Shown piece by piece: positions 17,889 through 27,101 of a stretch of 41,292 bases of DNA. The notes below the pieces were generated by a model. The model made no database searches and had not been told where the DNA came from. It saw only the letters and a list, made by a program, of their open reading frames with translations. The stretch comes from JAGVPT01 sp049578505 (GTDB taxonomy: Bacteria; Bacteroidota; Ignavibacteria; UBA10030; UBA8401): positions 1 through 41,292 of the forward strand of contig JBAUMC010000094.1 in NCBI GenBank assembly GCA_049578505.1, in the 5' to 3' direction. A program made the translations under genes and the position numbers. Within the stretch, counting starts at the first letter, position 1. Every line of letters begins with the position of its first letter.

Positions 17889-19139
17889 ATGACAAATGAA
17901 AGTGTCCTGGACCGACTTCTCCGCTATGTGAAGATTGATACTCAATCGAAGGATGACGCCGATTCATATCCAAGCACATCAAAGCAGCTTGACCTTTTAA
18001 ATTTGCTTGTAAAAGAATTGAACGCTCTCGGGTTGAAAGACGTTGCTATCGACAAGTATGGCTACGTCATGGCAACGCTGCCGTCAAATCTCCCGTCGTC
18101 ACATAAGGCGCACGGTAAAGTCCCCGTTATCGGATTAATCTCCCATGTCGACACCTCTCCTTCAGAAAGCGGGGCGAACGTGAAACCGCAGGTGATCGAC
18201 TACAAAGGTGGAGATATTGTTTTGCCCGGAGACAATACAGTCATTATCAAGGATTCGGAGAACCCGGAATTGCGGCATAACGTCGGCAAAAAAATTGTCA
18301 CCAGTGACGGTACAACTCTCCTCGGTGCGGACGATAAAGCCGGTCTCGCAATTATAATGACGGCGGCACAGACGCTCCTATCCAATCCGGGCTTCCTGCA
18401 CGGAGACATCCGGATTGGGTTCACTCCCGACGAGGAAATTGGTGCAGGAACAAAATATTTCGATATCAAGAAATTCGGAGCGAAATTCGCTTACACGGTG
18501 GACGGCGACACGCCCGGTGAATTGAATAAGGAGACGTTCAGCGCAGACCAAGCGGTCATTACCGTATACGGTAGAAACATTCATCCTGGATCTGCAAAAG
18601 GAATTATGGTAAACTCTCTCCGAACAATGGCGGATATTATCGCGCGCATGCCGAAAGAGATCGCACCGGAGACAACCGAAGGTTACGAGCCGTACATTCA
18701 TCCCCACGTCGTTGAGGGGGAAGAATCAAAATCGACGCTGAAAATCTTACTCCGCGATTTCAAAACCCCGGGTTTGAAGACGCTCAGGGCAAAACTCGAG
18801 AAGATTATCGCAGAGGTGCAGCCGCTTCATCCCAAGGCAAAAATTGAACTGAAAATCATCGAACAATACCGCAACATGAAAGACGGTCTCGGGAGCGATC
18901 CCCGCTTACTCGATTGTCTTGAAGAAGCCACCAAGCGAGCAGGCCTTAAACCGATATGGGCACCGATCCGCGGCGGCACCGACGGCTCACGGTTAACGGA
19001 AATGGGATTACCGACACCGAATATTTTTACCGGCGGACAAAATTATCACTGCAAAAATGAATGGGCCTCGGTCTACGGAATGGAAAAGGGAGTCGAAACA
19101 GTCGTCAATCTCGTTCAACTTTGGGTTGAACGAAGCTAA
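17889..19139 (+). CDS. pepT: Peptidase T (tripeptide aminopeptidase)
   Basis: An M20-family di-zinc aminopeptidase that removes the N-terminal residue from tripeptides in the cytoplasm. Metal-site motifs are intact: GLISHVDTSPSES (ligand His), LLGADDKAGLA (bridging Asp), GFTPDEEIGAG (catalytic Glu pair), YTVDGDTPGELN, and PIRGGTDGSRL with the C-terminal TGGQNYH. The start at 17889 (MTNESVLDRLLRY) is chosen because GAGG lies five bases upstream and it matches the usual N-terminus; an in-frame ATG at 17874 has no ribosome site. Length of about 416 residues is normal. It is followed after 78 bases by an oligopeptide transporter, so the two probably form a peptide-utilisation unit. Confidence 0.95.
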   Translation: MTNESVLDRLLRYVKIDTQSKDDADSYPSTSKQLDLLNLLVKELNALGLKDVAIDKYGYVMATLPSNLPSSHKAHGKVPVIGLISHVDTSPSESGANVKPQVIDYKGGDIVLPGDNTVIIKDSENPELRHNVGKKIVTSDGTTLLGADDKAGLAIIMTAAQTLLSNPGFLHGDIRIGFTPDEEIGAGTKYFDIKKFGAKFAYTVDGDTPGELNKETFSADQAVITVYGRNIHPGSAKGIMVNSLRTMADIIARMPKEIAPETTEGYEPYIHPHVVEGEESKSTLKILLRDFKTPGLKTLRAKLEKIIAEVQPLHPKAKIELKIIEQYRNMKDGLGSDPRLLDCLEEATKRAGLKPIWAPIRGGTDGSRLTEMGLPTPNIFTGGQNYHCKNEWASVYGMEKGVETVVNLVQLWVERS

Positions 19140-19148
19140 TTTCTTTAA

Positions 19149-19187
19149 CCGCCAAAACTCCAAGAATCAGAGTAACTATCTTGGCGG
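19149..19187 (+). promoter_or_regulatory. Hairpin between pepT and the OPT transporter gene
   Basis: CCGCCAA (19149-19155) can pair with TTGGCGG (19181-19187) around a 25-base loop just after the pepT stop. No T-run follows, so it may be an mRNA-stabilising or processing structure rather than a terminator. Confidence 0.35.
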
Positions 19188-19217
19188 CTATTAAACTCTT
19201 CATGAAGGAACCTTCGA

Positions 19218-21224
19218 ATGGAAACACCTGGCTCATCGTCCAACACTCTCCCCGAAAATGCATACAAGGAATTAAAGGAGGGCGAAGAGTATCGCCCGAT
19301 CATGGACCCAAATCAATCACAAGAAGAGGTGACGCCATGGTCGGTAGGCTGGGGGTTGGTAATGGCAGTCCTTTTTTCCGCTGCGGCCGCGTACTCCGGA
19401 TTAAAAATCGGCCAGGTCTTTGAGGCGGCAATTCCTATTGCAATTCTCGCCGTCGGACTTTCGACAGCGTTCAAACGAAAAGGTTCGCTGGGACAAAACG
19501 TTATCATCCAGTCGATCGGTGCAAGCTCCGGCGTTATTGTTGCCGGCGCAATTTTCACAATCCCTGCCTTGTATATTCTCGACCTCCCTGCAAATTTTTT
19601 TCAGGTGTTCATCGCTTCGGCGGCCGGCGGTTTCCTCGGAATTCTTTTCATGATTCCTTTCAGGAAATATTTTGTAAAGGACATGCATGGTAAACTCCCC
19701 TTCCCCGAAGCGACCGCCACAACAGAAATCCTTGTCGCGGGCGAAAAAGGGGGTTCACAGGCGATGGTGCTGGTCGTCAGCGGATTGATCGGAGGTATAT
19801 TCGATTTCACTTTCAGCGCGTTCGGATGGTGGTCGGAGGTTGTTTCGTCCAGGATGATCCATTACGGCGAAGTGCTGGCAAACAAAGTGAAGATGGTTGT
19901 AAAGGTTGATGTCTCGGCGATGGTTTTTGGACTCGGTTACATCGTCGGCTTGAAATACTCGGCGATTATTGCGGCTGGCTCGTTTCTTTCGTGGTTCGTG
20001 CTGGTTCCGCTAGTTTATGAAGTCGGGCATTCGTTAACCATACCGCTCGGTGCGACCGCAACTAAACTCATCGCGGACATGTCGGCTGAGGAAATTTTCC
20101 GAAATTACGTCCGACAGATCGGTATCGGCGGCATCGCCATGGCGGGAATTATCGGCATTATCCGTTCGTCTAAAATTATTGCCGGCGCATTTTCGCTTGC
20201 CTACAAAGAAATATTCCACGCAAAATCTGCCGGAGCAGAGACAAACGTTCGATGGCAGACGGATATCAAAATGCTCTTTGTAGCTCTTCTCATTCTGTTG
20301 ACGGGATTGCTGATTTTCGTTTTCTTCTACGGTGGCGTCGTCTTCAATTTTGGACATGCCATTGCAGGATTGCTGATCGTAATGATCGTTTCATTCCTTT
20401 TCACCACCGTTGCCGCGAATGCAACGGCTATTGTCGGGACGAACCCCGTTTCCGGAATGACTCTGATGACCCTAATTTTATCATCATTCGTGCTTGTGCA
20501 AATCGGCCTGACGGGACCATCGGGCATGGTCAGCGCGCTCATCATCGGAGGAGTCGTTTGCACCGCACTTTCGGTTGCCGGCGGATTCATCACAGATTTG
20601 AAGATCGGTTACTGGCTCGGCTCAACTCCCAAGAAACAAGAGACATGGAAATTCCTCGGCGTCCTGGTTTCAGCGGCGACGGTCGGCGGAGTGATCCTTG
20701 TTCTGAACAAAGCATTCGGATTTAAAGGAGAACACGCAATGGTGGCGCCGCAAGCAAACGCGATGGCGGCTGTTATCCAGCCGCTCATGTCCAACGTCTC
20801 GGCGCCATGGGTTCTTTATGCCGTCGGCGCCGTGATCGCGCTGATTCTCACGATGGTCAACATATCGCCGCTGGCGTTTGCGCTGGGAATGTACATTCCG
20901 CAAGAATTGAACACACCCCTGGTTTTCGGCGGGCTGATCGCATGGTGGGTAACAACCCGGTCGAAGAATGAGAAACTGAACAACGCCCGCTTTTCGCGCG
21001 GAACGTTGATCGCGTCAGGATTTATTGCAGGCGGTTCGTTGTTCGGAGTACTGAACGCCTTTCTGAAATTCTTCGATCAGGAGGTCTGGAGTTTCGGTTA
21101 TGCGAATTGGTACATGGGCGCATGGGCAGACTCACATTCCGGAGAAATTACAGGATTGATCATGTTTGCCCTCCTCTTTTCCTACGCACTCTGGGATACG
21201 ATGAGAGCGAAGGAAGATCAATAG
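19218..21224 (+). CDS. OPT family oligopeptide transporter
   Basis: A 668-residue polytopic protein with about 14-16 hydrophobic segments. It starts with a short hydrophilic tail, then TPWSVGWGLVMAVLFSAAAAY and GLKIGQVFEAAIPIAI, the typical opening of OPT/YSL transporters; the conserved GTNPVSGMTLMT motif is in the middle. OPT proteins import small peptides or metal-peptide chelates by proton symport across the inner membrane. GAAGGA lies seven bases before the ATG. Position directly after pepT on the same strand supports peptide rather than siderophore import, because imported tripeptides could be cleaved by PepT. The hairpin in the 78-base gap could tune the ratio of the two products. Confidence 0.92.
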   Translation: METPGSSSNTLPENAYKELKEGEEYRPIMDPNQSQEEVTPWSVGWGLVMAVLFSAAAAYSGLKIGQVFEAAIPIAILAVGLSTAFKRKGSLGQNVIIQSIGASSGVIVAGAIFTIPALYILDLPANFFQVFIASAAGGFLGILFMIPFRKYFVKDMHGKLPFPEATATTEILVAGEKGGSQAMVLVVSGLIGGIFDFTFSAFGWWSEVVSSRMIHYGEVLANKVKMVVKVDVSAMVFGLGYIVGLKYSAIIAAGSFLSWFVLVPLVYEVGHSLTIPLGATATKLIADMSAEEIFRNYVRQIGIGGIAMAGIIGIIRSSKIIAGAFSLAYKEIFHAKSAGAETNVRWQTDIKMLFVALLILLTGLLIFVFFYGGVVFNFGHAIAGLLIVMIVSFLFTTVAANATAIVGTNPVSGMTLMTLILSSFVLVQIGLTGPSGMVSALIIGGVVCTALSVAGGFITDLKIGYWLGSTPKKQETWKFLGVLVSAATVGGVILVLNKAFGFKGEHAMVAPQANAMAAVIQPLMSNVSAPWVLYAVGAVIALILTMVNISPLAFALGMYIPQELNTPLVFGGLIAWWVTTRSKNEKLNNARFSRGTLIASGFIAGGSLFGVLNAFLKFFDQEVWSFGYANWYMGAWADSHSGEITGLIMFALLFSYALWDTMRAKEDQ

Positions 21225-21343
21225 CAAACAACGTGGCAAGACGGTGAATGTTGAACATCTCTTGACAATGCAGCGATTACTACCGTTACGGAGAATAGGT
21301 TATCCTCTGACGACCCGGAATCATTGAGAAAAGGTTTACGAAA

Positions 21344-22678
21344 ATGGAAGATGCTCTTCTCCTTCACAGGCTTCAATTCGCGTTTACAATTTCGTTCCAC
21401 TACCTGTTTCCTCAGTTGACGATGGGATTGGCGCTTCTCATCGTGATTATGAAATGGCTGGCGTTTCGAACGGGAAACGAATTGTACAACAACAGCGCCC
21501 GCTTCTGGGCAAAAATCTTCGCTTTCAACTTTGCTATCGGTGTGGTGACGGGCATTCCAATGGAGTTTCAATTTGGCACAAACTGGGCGCGCTTCTCCGT
21601 GTTCGCCGGCGGCGTTATCGGACAAACGCTGGCGATGGAGGGAGTTTTTGCATTCTTCCTCGAGTCAAGTTTCCTCGGTTTATTCCTCTTCGGAGAAAGA
21701 AAATTAGGGCAAAGACTTCACTTCTTCACATCGGTGATGGTATTCGTCGGCTCGTGGCTCTCCGGATACTTAATCGTCGCAACGAATGCCTGGATGCAGC
21801 ACCCGGTTGCATACGAGGTCGGAACGAACGGCAATCTTTCGCTCTCCAGCTTCTGGGGATTGCTCTTCAATCCGTGGATCGGATGGGAGTACACGCACAA
21901 CATGATCGGCGCAGTGGTGACATCGTCGTTTGTCGTTGCCGCCATCGGTGCGTTCTACCTTCTCGCGCACGTGCATGAAGAATACGGCAAAGTGTTTGTT
22001 CGTACTGGTGTGCTGGTGGGCGTCGTTGCGTCGATCCTCATGGTCTTCCCAACCGGAGATGGCCAAGGAAAGAATATTGCGTTCAACCAGCCTCCTACGC
22101 TTGCAGCAATGGAAGGGCTCTTCCAATCTAAGGAAGGTGCTCCGCTTGTCCTTATCGGTCAACCCGACATGGAGAAAAAGCGGCTCGATAATCCGCTTCA
22201 GGTTCCCAAGATGCTCAGCTTTCTGACCTACTATCGCTGGGGTGCCGAAGTGAAGGGATTAGACGCTTTTCCCGAGAAAGACCGACCGACAAATATTCCT
22301 CTGTTGTACTATAGCTACCATATCATGGTGGGGCTCGGAACAATGTTCATTGCCCTGACCCTCGTGGCATCGTACTTTCTGTGGAAGAAAAAACTCTATT
22401 CCATGCGTTCGCTGTTGTGGATGTTGATGCTTGCCTTTCCGTTTCCGTATATTGCCAACACGGCCGGTTGGATGACTGCAGAGCTTGGCCGTCAACCGTG
22501 GCTCGTGTATGCATTGATGCGTACACCCGACGGAACATCAACATTGGTTTCCGCTGGCAATACGCTCTTTACATTACTGGGTTTTGTAGGAATGTATTTT
22601 CTCGTTGGAGTGTTATTCCTCTTTCTCGTCGCTAAGACGGTCAATCAAGGACCAGTTTCTGTGTTGAAGGATCACTAA
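21344..22678 (+). CDS. cydA: Cytochrome bd ubiquinol oxidase subunit I
   Basis: A 444-residue, nine-helix type membrane protein of the quinol oxidase with high oxygen affinity. H19 (in ISFHYLFPQ) matches the conserved high-spin heme b595 ligand. GIPMEFQFGTNW, LAMEGVFAFFLESSFLGL (proton-channel glutamates), EYTHNMIGA and GWMTAELGRQPWLVY (quinol-site GRQPW) are all present. The Q-loop is short, as in the cyanide-insensitive (CIO) subgroup. A ribosome-site-like AAAGG precedes the ATG. cydB follows after 52 bases. Cytochrome bd tolerates sulfide well in other bacteria, which fits the sulfur genes further right, though there is no direct operon link. Confidence 0.96.
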   Translation: MEDALLLHRLQFAFTISFHYLFPQLTMGLALLIVIMKWLAFRTGNELYNNSARFWAKIFAFNFAIGVVTGIPMEFQFGTNWARFSVFAGGVIGQTLAMEGVFAFFLESSFLGLFLFGERKLGQRLHFFTSVMVFVGSWLSGYLIVATNAWMQHPVAYEVGTNGNLSLSSFWGLLFNPWIGWEYTHNMIGAVVTSSFVVAAIGAFYLLAHVHEEYGKVFVRTGVLVGVVASILMVFPTGDGQGKNIAFNQPPTLAAMEGLFQSKEGAPLVLIGQPDMEKKRLDNPLQVPKMLSFLTYYRWGAEVKGLDAFPEKDRPTNIPLLYYSYHIMVGLGTMFIALTLVASYFLWKKKLYSMRSLLWMLMLAFPFPYIANTAGWMTAELGRQPWLVYALMRTPDGTSTLVSAGNTLFTLLGFVGMYFLVGVLFLFLVAKTVNQGPVSVLKDH

Positions 22679-22730
22679 TTCTCCCGCAGGTTTTCTGATT
22701 ATCTGCGGTAAAATTTTGATTGGAGTACCA

Positions 22731-23771
22731 ATGGAGATCCTTTGGTTTTGCGTTGTTGCGTTCATGCTGGCGATGTACACGATACTCGATGGATTCGATC
22801 TTGGAGCCGGCATTCTCCATTTGTTTGTCGCGAAGAACGACGACGAGCGCCGCACTGTCCTCAACGCCATCGGACCGGTGTGGGACGGAAATGAAGTATG
22901 GCTGCTTGCAGCTGGGGGGACGCTGTACTTCGCGTTCCCGCTTTTGTACGCGTCAAGCTTCAGCGGCTTTTATCTTCCTCTCATGATTGTCCTTTGGCTC
23001 TTGATGTTGCGCGGCCTCGGTATCGAGCTGCGTCACCATCTCAATCACCCGATGTGGAAAACCTTCTGGGATGCACTTTTCGCTGTGGGCAGTATCTTGC
23101 TGGCAATCTTCCTTGGCGCAGCACTCGGCAACGTTGCGCGGGGCGTGCCGCTGGATGACCATGGTTACTTTTTCGCACCGTTGTGGACATCGTTCATGGT
23201 TCAGCCTGAAGCGGGCATTCTCGATTGGTTTACCGTTATGATGGGGGTGCTTGCTTTGCTCACGCTCGCCACGCACGGAGCAAACTATCTTGCGATGAAA
23301 ACCGACGGACTTGTGCAGCTGCGCTCGCGGCAGATGGCATCATATACCGTGTGGGGTGTTCTTCTCTTTGCCGTTGCAACGCTGGCGGCAGCATCGTCGA
23401 TTCGTCCCGAGATTTGGAACAACTATGTTGTCCATCCTTGGGGAGGCATTTTTCCGCTCCTCGGAGCGTTGGGATTGGCTGGCATGGTCTATTATAACAG
23501 AACAACACAAGATGGTCGGGCATTTATTTCTTCGTCGACATTCATCGGGGGAATGCTCGCGAGCACTGCGTTCGGACTATTTCCAAATGTGCTTCCCGCC
23601 TCGACGGATCCGAAGTACAGTCTCACTGTGTATAACACATCCGCTTCAGGATATGGGCTTAGTGTCGGCATCGCGTGGTGGGTAACAGGAATTGTTCTTG
23701 CGCTTGGATACTTTACGTACCTCTTCTATTCGTTCAGAGGAAAAGTGAAACTGCACGCAGAAGGATATTGA
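22731..23771 (+). CDS. cydB: Cytochrome bd ubiquinol oxidase subunit II
   Basis: A 346-residue partner of CydA with eight to nine hydrophobic helices. The diagnostic N-terminal motif YTILDGFDLGAGIL is followed by GPVWDGNEVWLLAAGGTLYFAFP and LRGLGIELRHH; WDGNEVW is near-invariant in CydB. The ATG at 22731 is chosen over a TTG at 22716 because GGAG lies five bases before it. The 52-base gap after cydA contains a small hairpin (CCGCAG 22684-22689 with CTGCGG 22703-22708). No small CydX/CydH-type subunit could be recognised downstream. Confidence 0.96.
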   Translation: MEILWFCVVAFMLAMYTILDGFDLGAGILHLFVAKNDDERRTVLNAIGPVWDGNEVWLLAAGGTLYFAFPLLYASSFSGFYLPLMIVLWLLMLRGLGIELRHHLNHPMWKTFWDALFAVGSILLAIFLGAALGNVARGVPLDDHGYFFAPLWTSFMVQPEAGILDWFTVMMGVLALLTLATHGANYLAMKTDGLVQLRSRQMASYTVWGVLLFAVATLAAASSIRPEIWNNYVVHPWGGIFPLLGALGLAGMVYYNRTTQDGRAFISSSTFIGGMLASTAFGLFPNVLPASTDPKYSLTVYNTSASGYGLSVGIAWWVTGIVLALGYFTYLFYSFRGKVKLHAEGY

Positions 23772-23828
23772 ATTGCAAGGAACGAGCTGACTGATTTGAA
23801 CAGCATAGAAAAGAACAACCAGACCAAA

Positions 23829-24743
23829 ATGGCGGAAGTACATTCACACACTGCGGCAACAGGCAAGCATCTTGCCGTAGCCATTATACTTAATGCGGTT
23901 ATCTTCATTGTCGAGTTTGTCGGCGGCATTCTCACCAACAGCCTTGCCCTTATTTCCGACTCGCTTCACAATCTGAGCGATTTCTTCGCATTAATATTGA
24001 GTTATATCGCGCTAAGAGTGGTCCAATGGAAATCGAATTCCGAGAAATCTTACGGATATGTACGGGTGGAAATCTTCGTAGCGTTCATCAACGCAACGGG
24101 GCTGGTGCTGATCGGGATGTACATCATCTACGAAGGCATCAAGCGGTTTGCCCATCCTGAACCTGTCGCCGGCGGCTGGATGCTCGCTATTGCTGCAGTT
24201 GGTTTCGCCGTGAATACGGCCGCTACCCTTTTATTAAAAACACACGCGCATCACGACCTCAATATGAAAAGCGCATACCTGCACCTTCTTACCGATGCAG
24301 TGGAATCGCTCGCAGTGGTGGTGGTTGCAGGAATCATCGCGTTGAAGGATTGGCGCATACTCGATCCGATCGTGTCTATTGCCATCGGTCTCTTTATTAT
24401 AAAGAGCGCATGGAGTATTGTTGCTGAGACCGTGCACATTCTCACCGAAGGAACGCCGCGAGGAATTGATTTGCATGAAGTGGCCGCATTTATCCAATCG
24501 TTCCCCGGCGTGGAAAACGTCCACCACCTGCACATCTGGGGATTGTCTTCCAGAATGTGGGCATTGAGTGTACATATTGTGGTGCAGGATCAGTTGATCA
24601 GCAGCGGAAATAAAATCTGCTTGCAGTTAGAGCGCGAATTGGAACATCGCTTCGGCATCAATCATCCTACGTTTCAGCTTGAGGCTTCTGCCTGTGAGGA
24701 TCAGGGGATTGTTGTAGATTTCCATCCGTCGCAAGAAAAATGA
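23829..24743 (+). CDS. Cation diffusion facilitator family metal exporter
   Basis: About 304 residues with six transmembrane helices and a cytoplasmic C-terminal domain, typical of CzcD/ZitB-type proton/divalent-metal antiporters. Metal-site motifs appear in helix 2 (SDSLHNLSDFFAL, with His and Asp) and helix 5 (LLTDAVESLAVVV). The C-terminal domain has VHHLHIWGLSSRMWALSVH, the usual metal-sensing fold. Histidines near the N-terminus (VHSHTAATGKH) fit zinc-type members. The start is uncertain: an in-frame TTG at 23796 would add 11 residues; the ATG at 23829 gives the usual N-terminus. It follows cydB closely on the same strand and ends 12 bases from the convergent rhodanese gene. Confidence 0.92.
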   Translation: MAEVHSHTAATGKHLAVAIILNAVIFIVEFVGGILTNSLALISDSLHNLSDFFALILSYIALRVVQWKSNSEKSYGYVRVEIFVAFINATGLVLIGMYIIYEGIKRFAHPEPVAGGWMLAIAAVGFAVNTAATLLLKTHAHHDLNMKSAYLHLLTDAVESLAVVVVAGIIALKDWRILDPIVSIAIGLFIIKSAWSIVAETVHILTEGTPRGIDLHEVAAFIQSFPGVENVHHLHIWGLSSRMWALSVHIVVQDQLISSGNKICLQLERELEHRFGINHPTFQLEASACEDQGIVVDFHPSQEK

Positions 24744-24755
24744 TAACCGACGGCT

Positions 24756-25136
24756 TTAAAGGTTTGAAAAATTCCACGTTCCAATACCGCCCTTTAAATT
24801 TCCAACCTTGAATCCCGCTTTTTTCAACTTCAATGCTGCAGTGACGCTCCGGCGTCCGCTTGCGCAATAGCAAATAATCTCTTTGCCGCGGTATTTTTCC
24901 AACTCCTTAATGCGTGCGGACAACTCTTGAACGGGAATATGGAGGGACTTTGGAATTGAATTTGCTTTGCGTTCACCTGTAGTGCGCACATCGAGCAGGA
25001 TGCTGCCGGAGGCTACTTTTTGTTTTGCCTCTTCTCCGGAATAATTGGCCAAAGAGCGGGCGAGTAATTGCCGTCGAACATAGAGAACTAAGACTATGCC
25101 GATTATAATATAGAAGTAAATCTGTTCTGACGTCAT
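24756..25136 (-). CDS. Membrane-anchored rhodanese-like sulfurtransferase
   Basis: A 126-residue protein: one N-terminal transmembrane helix (IYFYIIIGIVLVLYV) followed by a rhodanese domain. ILLDVRTTGER opens the domain and CYCASGRRS carries the active-site cysteine (second Cys, CxSGRR loop), so persulfide transfer is plausible. The domain most likely faces the cytoplasm because RRQ follows the helix. The ATG at 25136 is preferred to the adjacent TTG. It sits at the edge of the sulfur island, after the FmdB-like and DUF2892 genes. DUF2892 and rhodanese are fused in YgaP-type proteins; here they are separate neighbours. Confidence 0.9.
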   Translation of the reverse strand: MTSEQIYFYIIIGIVLVLYVRRQLLARSLANYSGEEAKQKVASGSILLDVRTTGERKANSIPKSLHIPVQELSARIKELEKYRGKEIICYCASGRRSVTAALKLKKAGFKVGNLKGGIGTWNFSNL

Positions 25137-25220
25137 CAACGAGGTCCATTCCTTGTTTCACATTGTGTTAACTTCCATCGATCGATTTCCATCCTTGCGC
25201 CTCAACACTTAGGGTTCGGA

Positions 25221-25460
25221 CTAATTACAGTCACACGAACCGCCACAGCAACTTCCGTTACCGCATGTGTCAGCTGAGTCATGGCGCAATGATTGTGAAG
25301 ATGAGTTATTTTTCATCGACACTCCTGCGACTGACATTAATCGAGTGTGAGAAGTTGAATTGCACTCCGGACAGATAACATCCTCTTCGACTTCTTTGCT
25401 TTTATGAAAGACTTCATATGCTTCATTGCATTCTCTACAGCGATATTCATAGATCGGCAT
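25221..25460 (-). CDS. FmdB-family zinc ribbon protein
   Basis: A 79-residue protein starting MPIYEYRCRECNEAYEVF, the FmdB/CxxC_CXXC_SSSS hallmark. The second knuckle is VICPECNS, so four cysteines can bind one zinc. The C-terminus is a Ser- and Cys-rich tail (CGNGSCCGGSCDCN) with five further cysteines, which could bind metal or be redox-active. GAGG lies four bases before the ATG. The family is thought to be regulatory but its role is unknown. Confidence 0.88.
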   Translation of the reverse strand: MPIYEYRCRECNEAYEVFHKSKEVEEDVICPECNSTSHTRLMSVAGVSMKNNSSSQSLRHDSADTCGNGSCCGGSCDCN

Positions 25461-25496
25461 GGATCCTCAATAAATTGTGGAAGTGTGATGATCTTT

Positions 25497-25688
25497 CTAT
25501 TTTACTTTTTTGTTAGTGTTAATTCCGGTCATGTGCCAAATCGGACAATATTTAACGAATCCGGTGACAACAAGAATCAACCCCACATAAGCCCAGGGTG
25601 TGGCCGGTCCCCAAAATGCAAGTGATGTGACAAATAAACCGAGCGCGATGCGGATCGGCCGTTCAATTGCTCCAATATTTATAGGCAT
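25497..25688 (-). CDS. DUF2892 (YgaP-type) small membrane protein
   Basis: A 63-residue protein starting MPINIGAIERPIRIALGLF, with two hydrophobic helices and the characteristic KYCPIWHMTGINT near the end; this is the DUF2892 domain. In YgaP the same domain anchors a rhodanese in the membrane. Here it is a stand-alone gene near a separate rhodanese gene. AAGGA lies eight bases before the ATG, supporting the start. Its cysteine in YCPIW is conserved in the family. Confidence 0.88.
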   Translation of the reverse strand: MPINIGAIERPIRIALGLFVTSLAFWGPATPWAYVGLILVVTGFVKYCPIWHMTGINTNKKVK

Positions 25689-25811
25689 AATGAGTTCCTT
25701 TGTATGAGATGTAAAATAGCAGCGTTATTAGTTCTATGGATTGGATGCACGGATTCAACAAAAGGATTCAACGTTCGACAGGGTCTGGGAGATTTCTTAC
25801 AAAAACTAATA

Positions 25812-25847
25812 CCGGCGACGTGTTGCCGGTTCCCTAATCGTCGCCGG
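25812..25847 (-). terminator. Hairpin after the YeeE-rhodanese gene, possible weak terminator
   Basis: CCGGCGACG (25812-25820) pairs perfectly with CGTCGCCGG (25839-25847), nine pairs with an 18-base loop. On the minus strand it lies 36 bases after the stop of the YeeE-rhodanese gene and is followed by TATTAGTTTTTGT, a short T-run. It may end the octaheme operon or partly separate it from the DUF2892 gene. Confidence 0.55.
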
Positions 25848-25883
25848 ATAATAGTTCAGGTTTATCTTTTAATTAGCCTTTGT

Positions 25884-27080
25884 TTAACATCCCCCCTGAA
25901 TCTTCTTTTCAATCTTCTCCACTTTCAGTCCCTTATTCTTATTGTTTTCAATCATTTTCAGAATATCAGTGTGAGCCTGCTCGCGGAACTGCTTGACGTC
26001 CCCATCCCATCTCGACCCTGTTGGAATAAATGCCGAACCAGCAAGTATCTCATTGTTAAACCCTTCAAACCCGCCTTCGAGAACGGCAAGATTTTCGTAA
26101 CCAAGTTCTTGAAGTAAAAGATATGCTACACGTTCTTGGGCTTCGCTATCTCCCACAATAACTTTCTTCACATGCCGTTGCGAGAATGGTACGACCCAAT
26201 CTTTGCTGAAGAATTCGCGCAGTTGAATATTCGCAGAACCCGGTAAGGCCAGTTTGGCAAAAGCTTCGTGTGAACGGATATCGATAATCCGTATGTTGGG
26301 CTCGGCATCGACGATACGAAAGGCTAGTTCGTCAACTTCCATTATCGCTGCCGGATGGGTTGCTACATATTGCGCATCGGACACTTTATCAATGAGATGC
26401 GTTTTGCGGTCGGGTAAGAAAATAAAAAGAACACCGAGGACGAGGACCATTAACCCCGCCGTAATATGTTTGTATGATTTGAACGCCAGAGCCGGAGCAG
26501 AGGTTTTATCTACTCGTTTTTCAATCATCGATGTAACTGCGAACGCGCCGACGGCCATTGCAATCAACAGAAATGCAAAGAGTCCCTGGGAGATGCCGAG
26601 CGAATCGAACACTTTGACGGGACCGAGCGATGTGGATTCGTAAAAGTTGTGATACAGCGGATAGAGCTCTCCGAAAGCAAACACACCGAGCAATCCTCCG
26701 CCGACAAAGAACATTCCATCCACCTTGCCGATGGCGGCCGCAGCGATGCTGGTGCCGGGGCAATAGCCACCGAGGATGAATCCGACGCCCATAATTGCCC
26801 CTCCTACAATCGCCGGAACCATCCACGTCGGGTTCACATAGATCGCCTCCGTGTCCAGCAGTCCAAAGTATCCAAGCAGCAGAACGCCGCTCATCGCTGT
26901 CACTGCAGCCGTGAAGAAGACGCGCAGGACGGTGAAGTCGTAGCCGTAAAATAGACCGGCAAGGCGCCGAGACGACGAAAAGCCGGCTTGTTCCAGAACA
27001 AATCCAAATCCAATCCCGAGAAGAAGTGCGACAACGAGATTAAGTTGGTCAGAGATTAGGTCAGGTACGAATGGTCCCAT
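25884..27080 (-). CDS. YeeE/YedE-type sulfur transporter half fused to a cysteine-less rhodanese domain
   Basis: A 398-residue protein. Residues 1-185 are a half-size YeeE/YedE membrane unit with the conserved cysteine C107 in GGYCPGTS; characterised YeeE proteins import thiosulfate using such cysteines. A further helix lies at about 205-222. Residues about 244-345 match a rhodanese fold (IRIIDIRSHEAF, LPGSANIQL, AVLEGGFEGF), but the active-site loop reads VGDSEAQER at 308-316 with no cysteine, so this domain should not transfer sulfur. The last residue is Cys397 or Cys398, in a basic tail. AGGTGA lies a few bases before the ATG. It is the last gene of the MerR-octaheme operon and 21 bases after the second YeeE half. 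Confidence 0.88.
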   Translation of the reverse strand: MGPFVPDLISDQLNLVVALLLGIGFGFVLEQAGFSSSRRLAGLFYGYDFTVLRVFFTAAVTAMSGVLLLGYFGLLDTEAIYVNPTWMVPAIVGGAIMGVGFILGGYCPGTSIAAAAIGKVDGMFFVGGGLLGVFAFGELYPLYHNFYESTSLGPVKVFDSLGISQGLFAFLLIAMAVGAFAVTSMIEKRVDKTSAPALAFKSYKHITAGLMVLVLGVLFIFLPDRKTHLIDKVSDAQYVATHPAAIMEVDELAFRIVDAEPNIRIIDIRSHEAFAKLALPGSANIQLREFFSKDWVVPFSQRHVKKVIVGDSEAQERVAYLLLQELGYENLAVLEGGFEGFNNEILAGSAFIPTGSRWDGDVKQFREQAHTDILKMIENNKNKGLKVEKIEKKIQGGC

Positions 27081-27101
27081 AGGTTCACCTTTAACTTTCT
27101 A

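Noticed and set aside
21240..21343. Promoter for cydA around TTGACA at 21263
   Set aside because: No acceptable -10 hexamer at 16-19 bases and no Bacteroidota -7 box could be found.
25704..26117. 137-codon plus-strand open frame with a signal-like start
   Set aside because: Most of it lies antisense to the YeeE-rhodanese gene, which has clear family motifs; the first part only covers the hairpin region.
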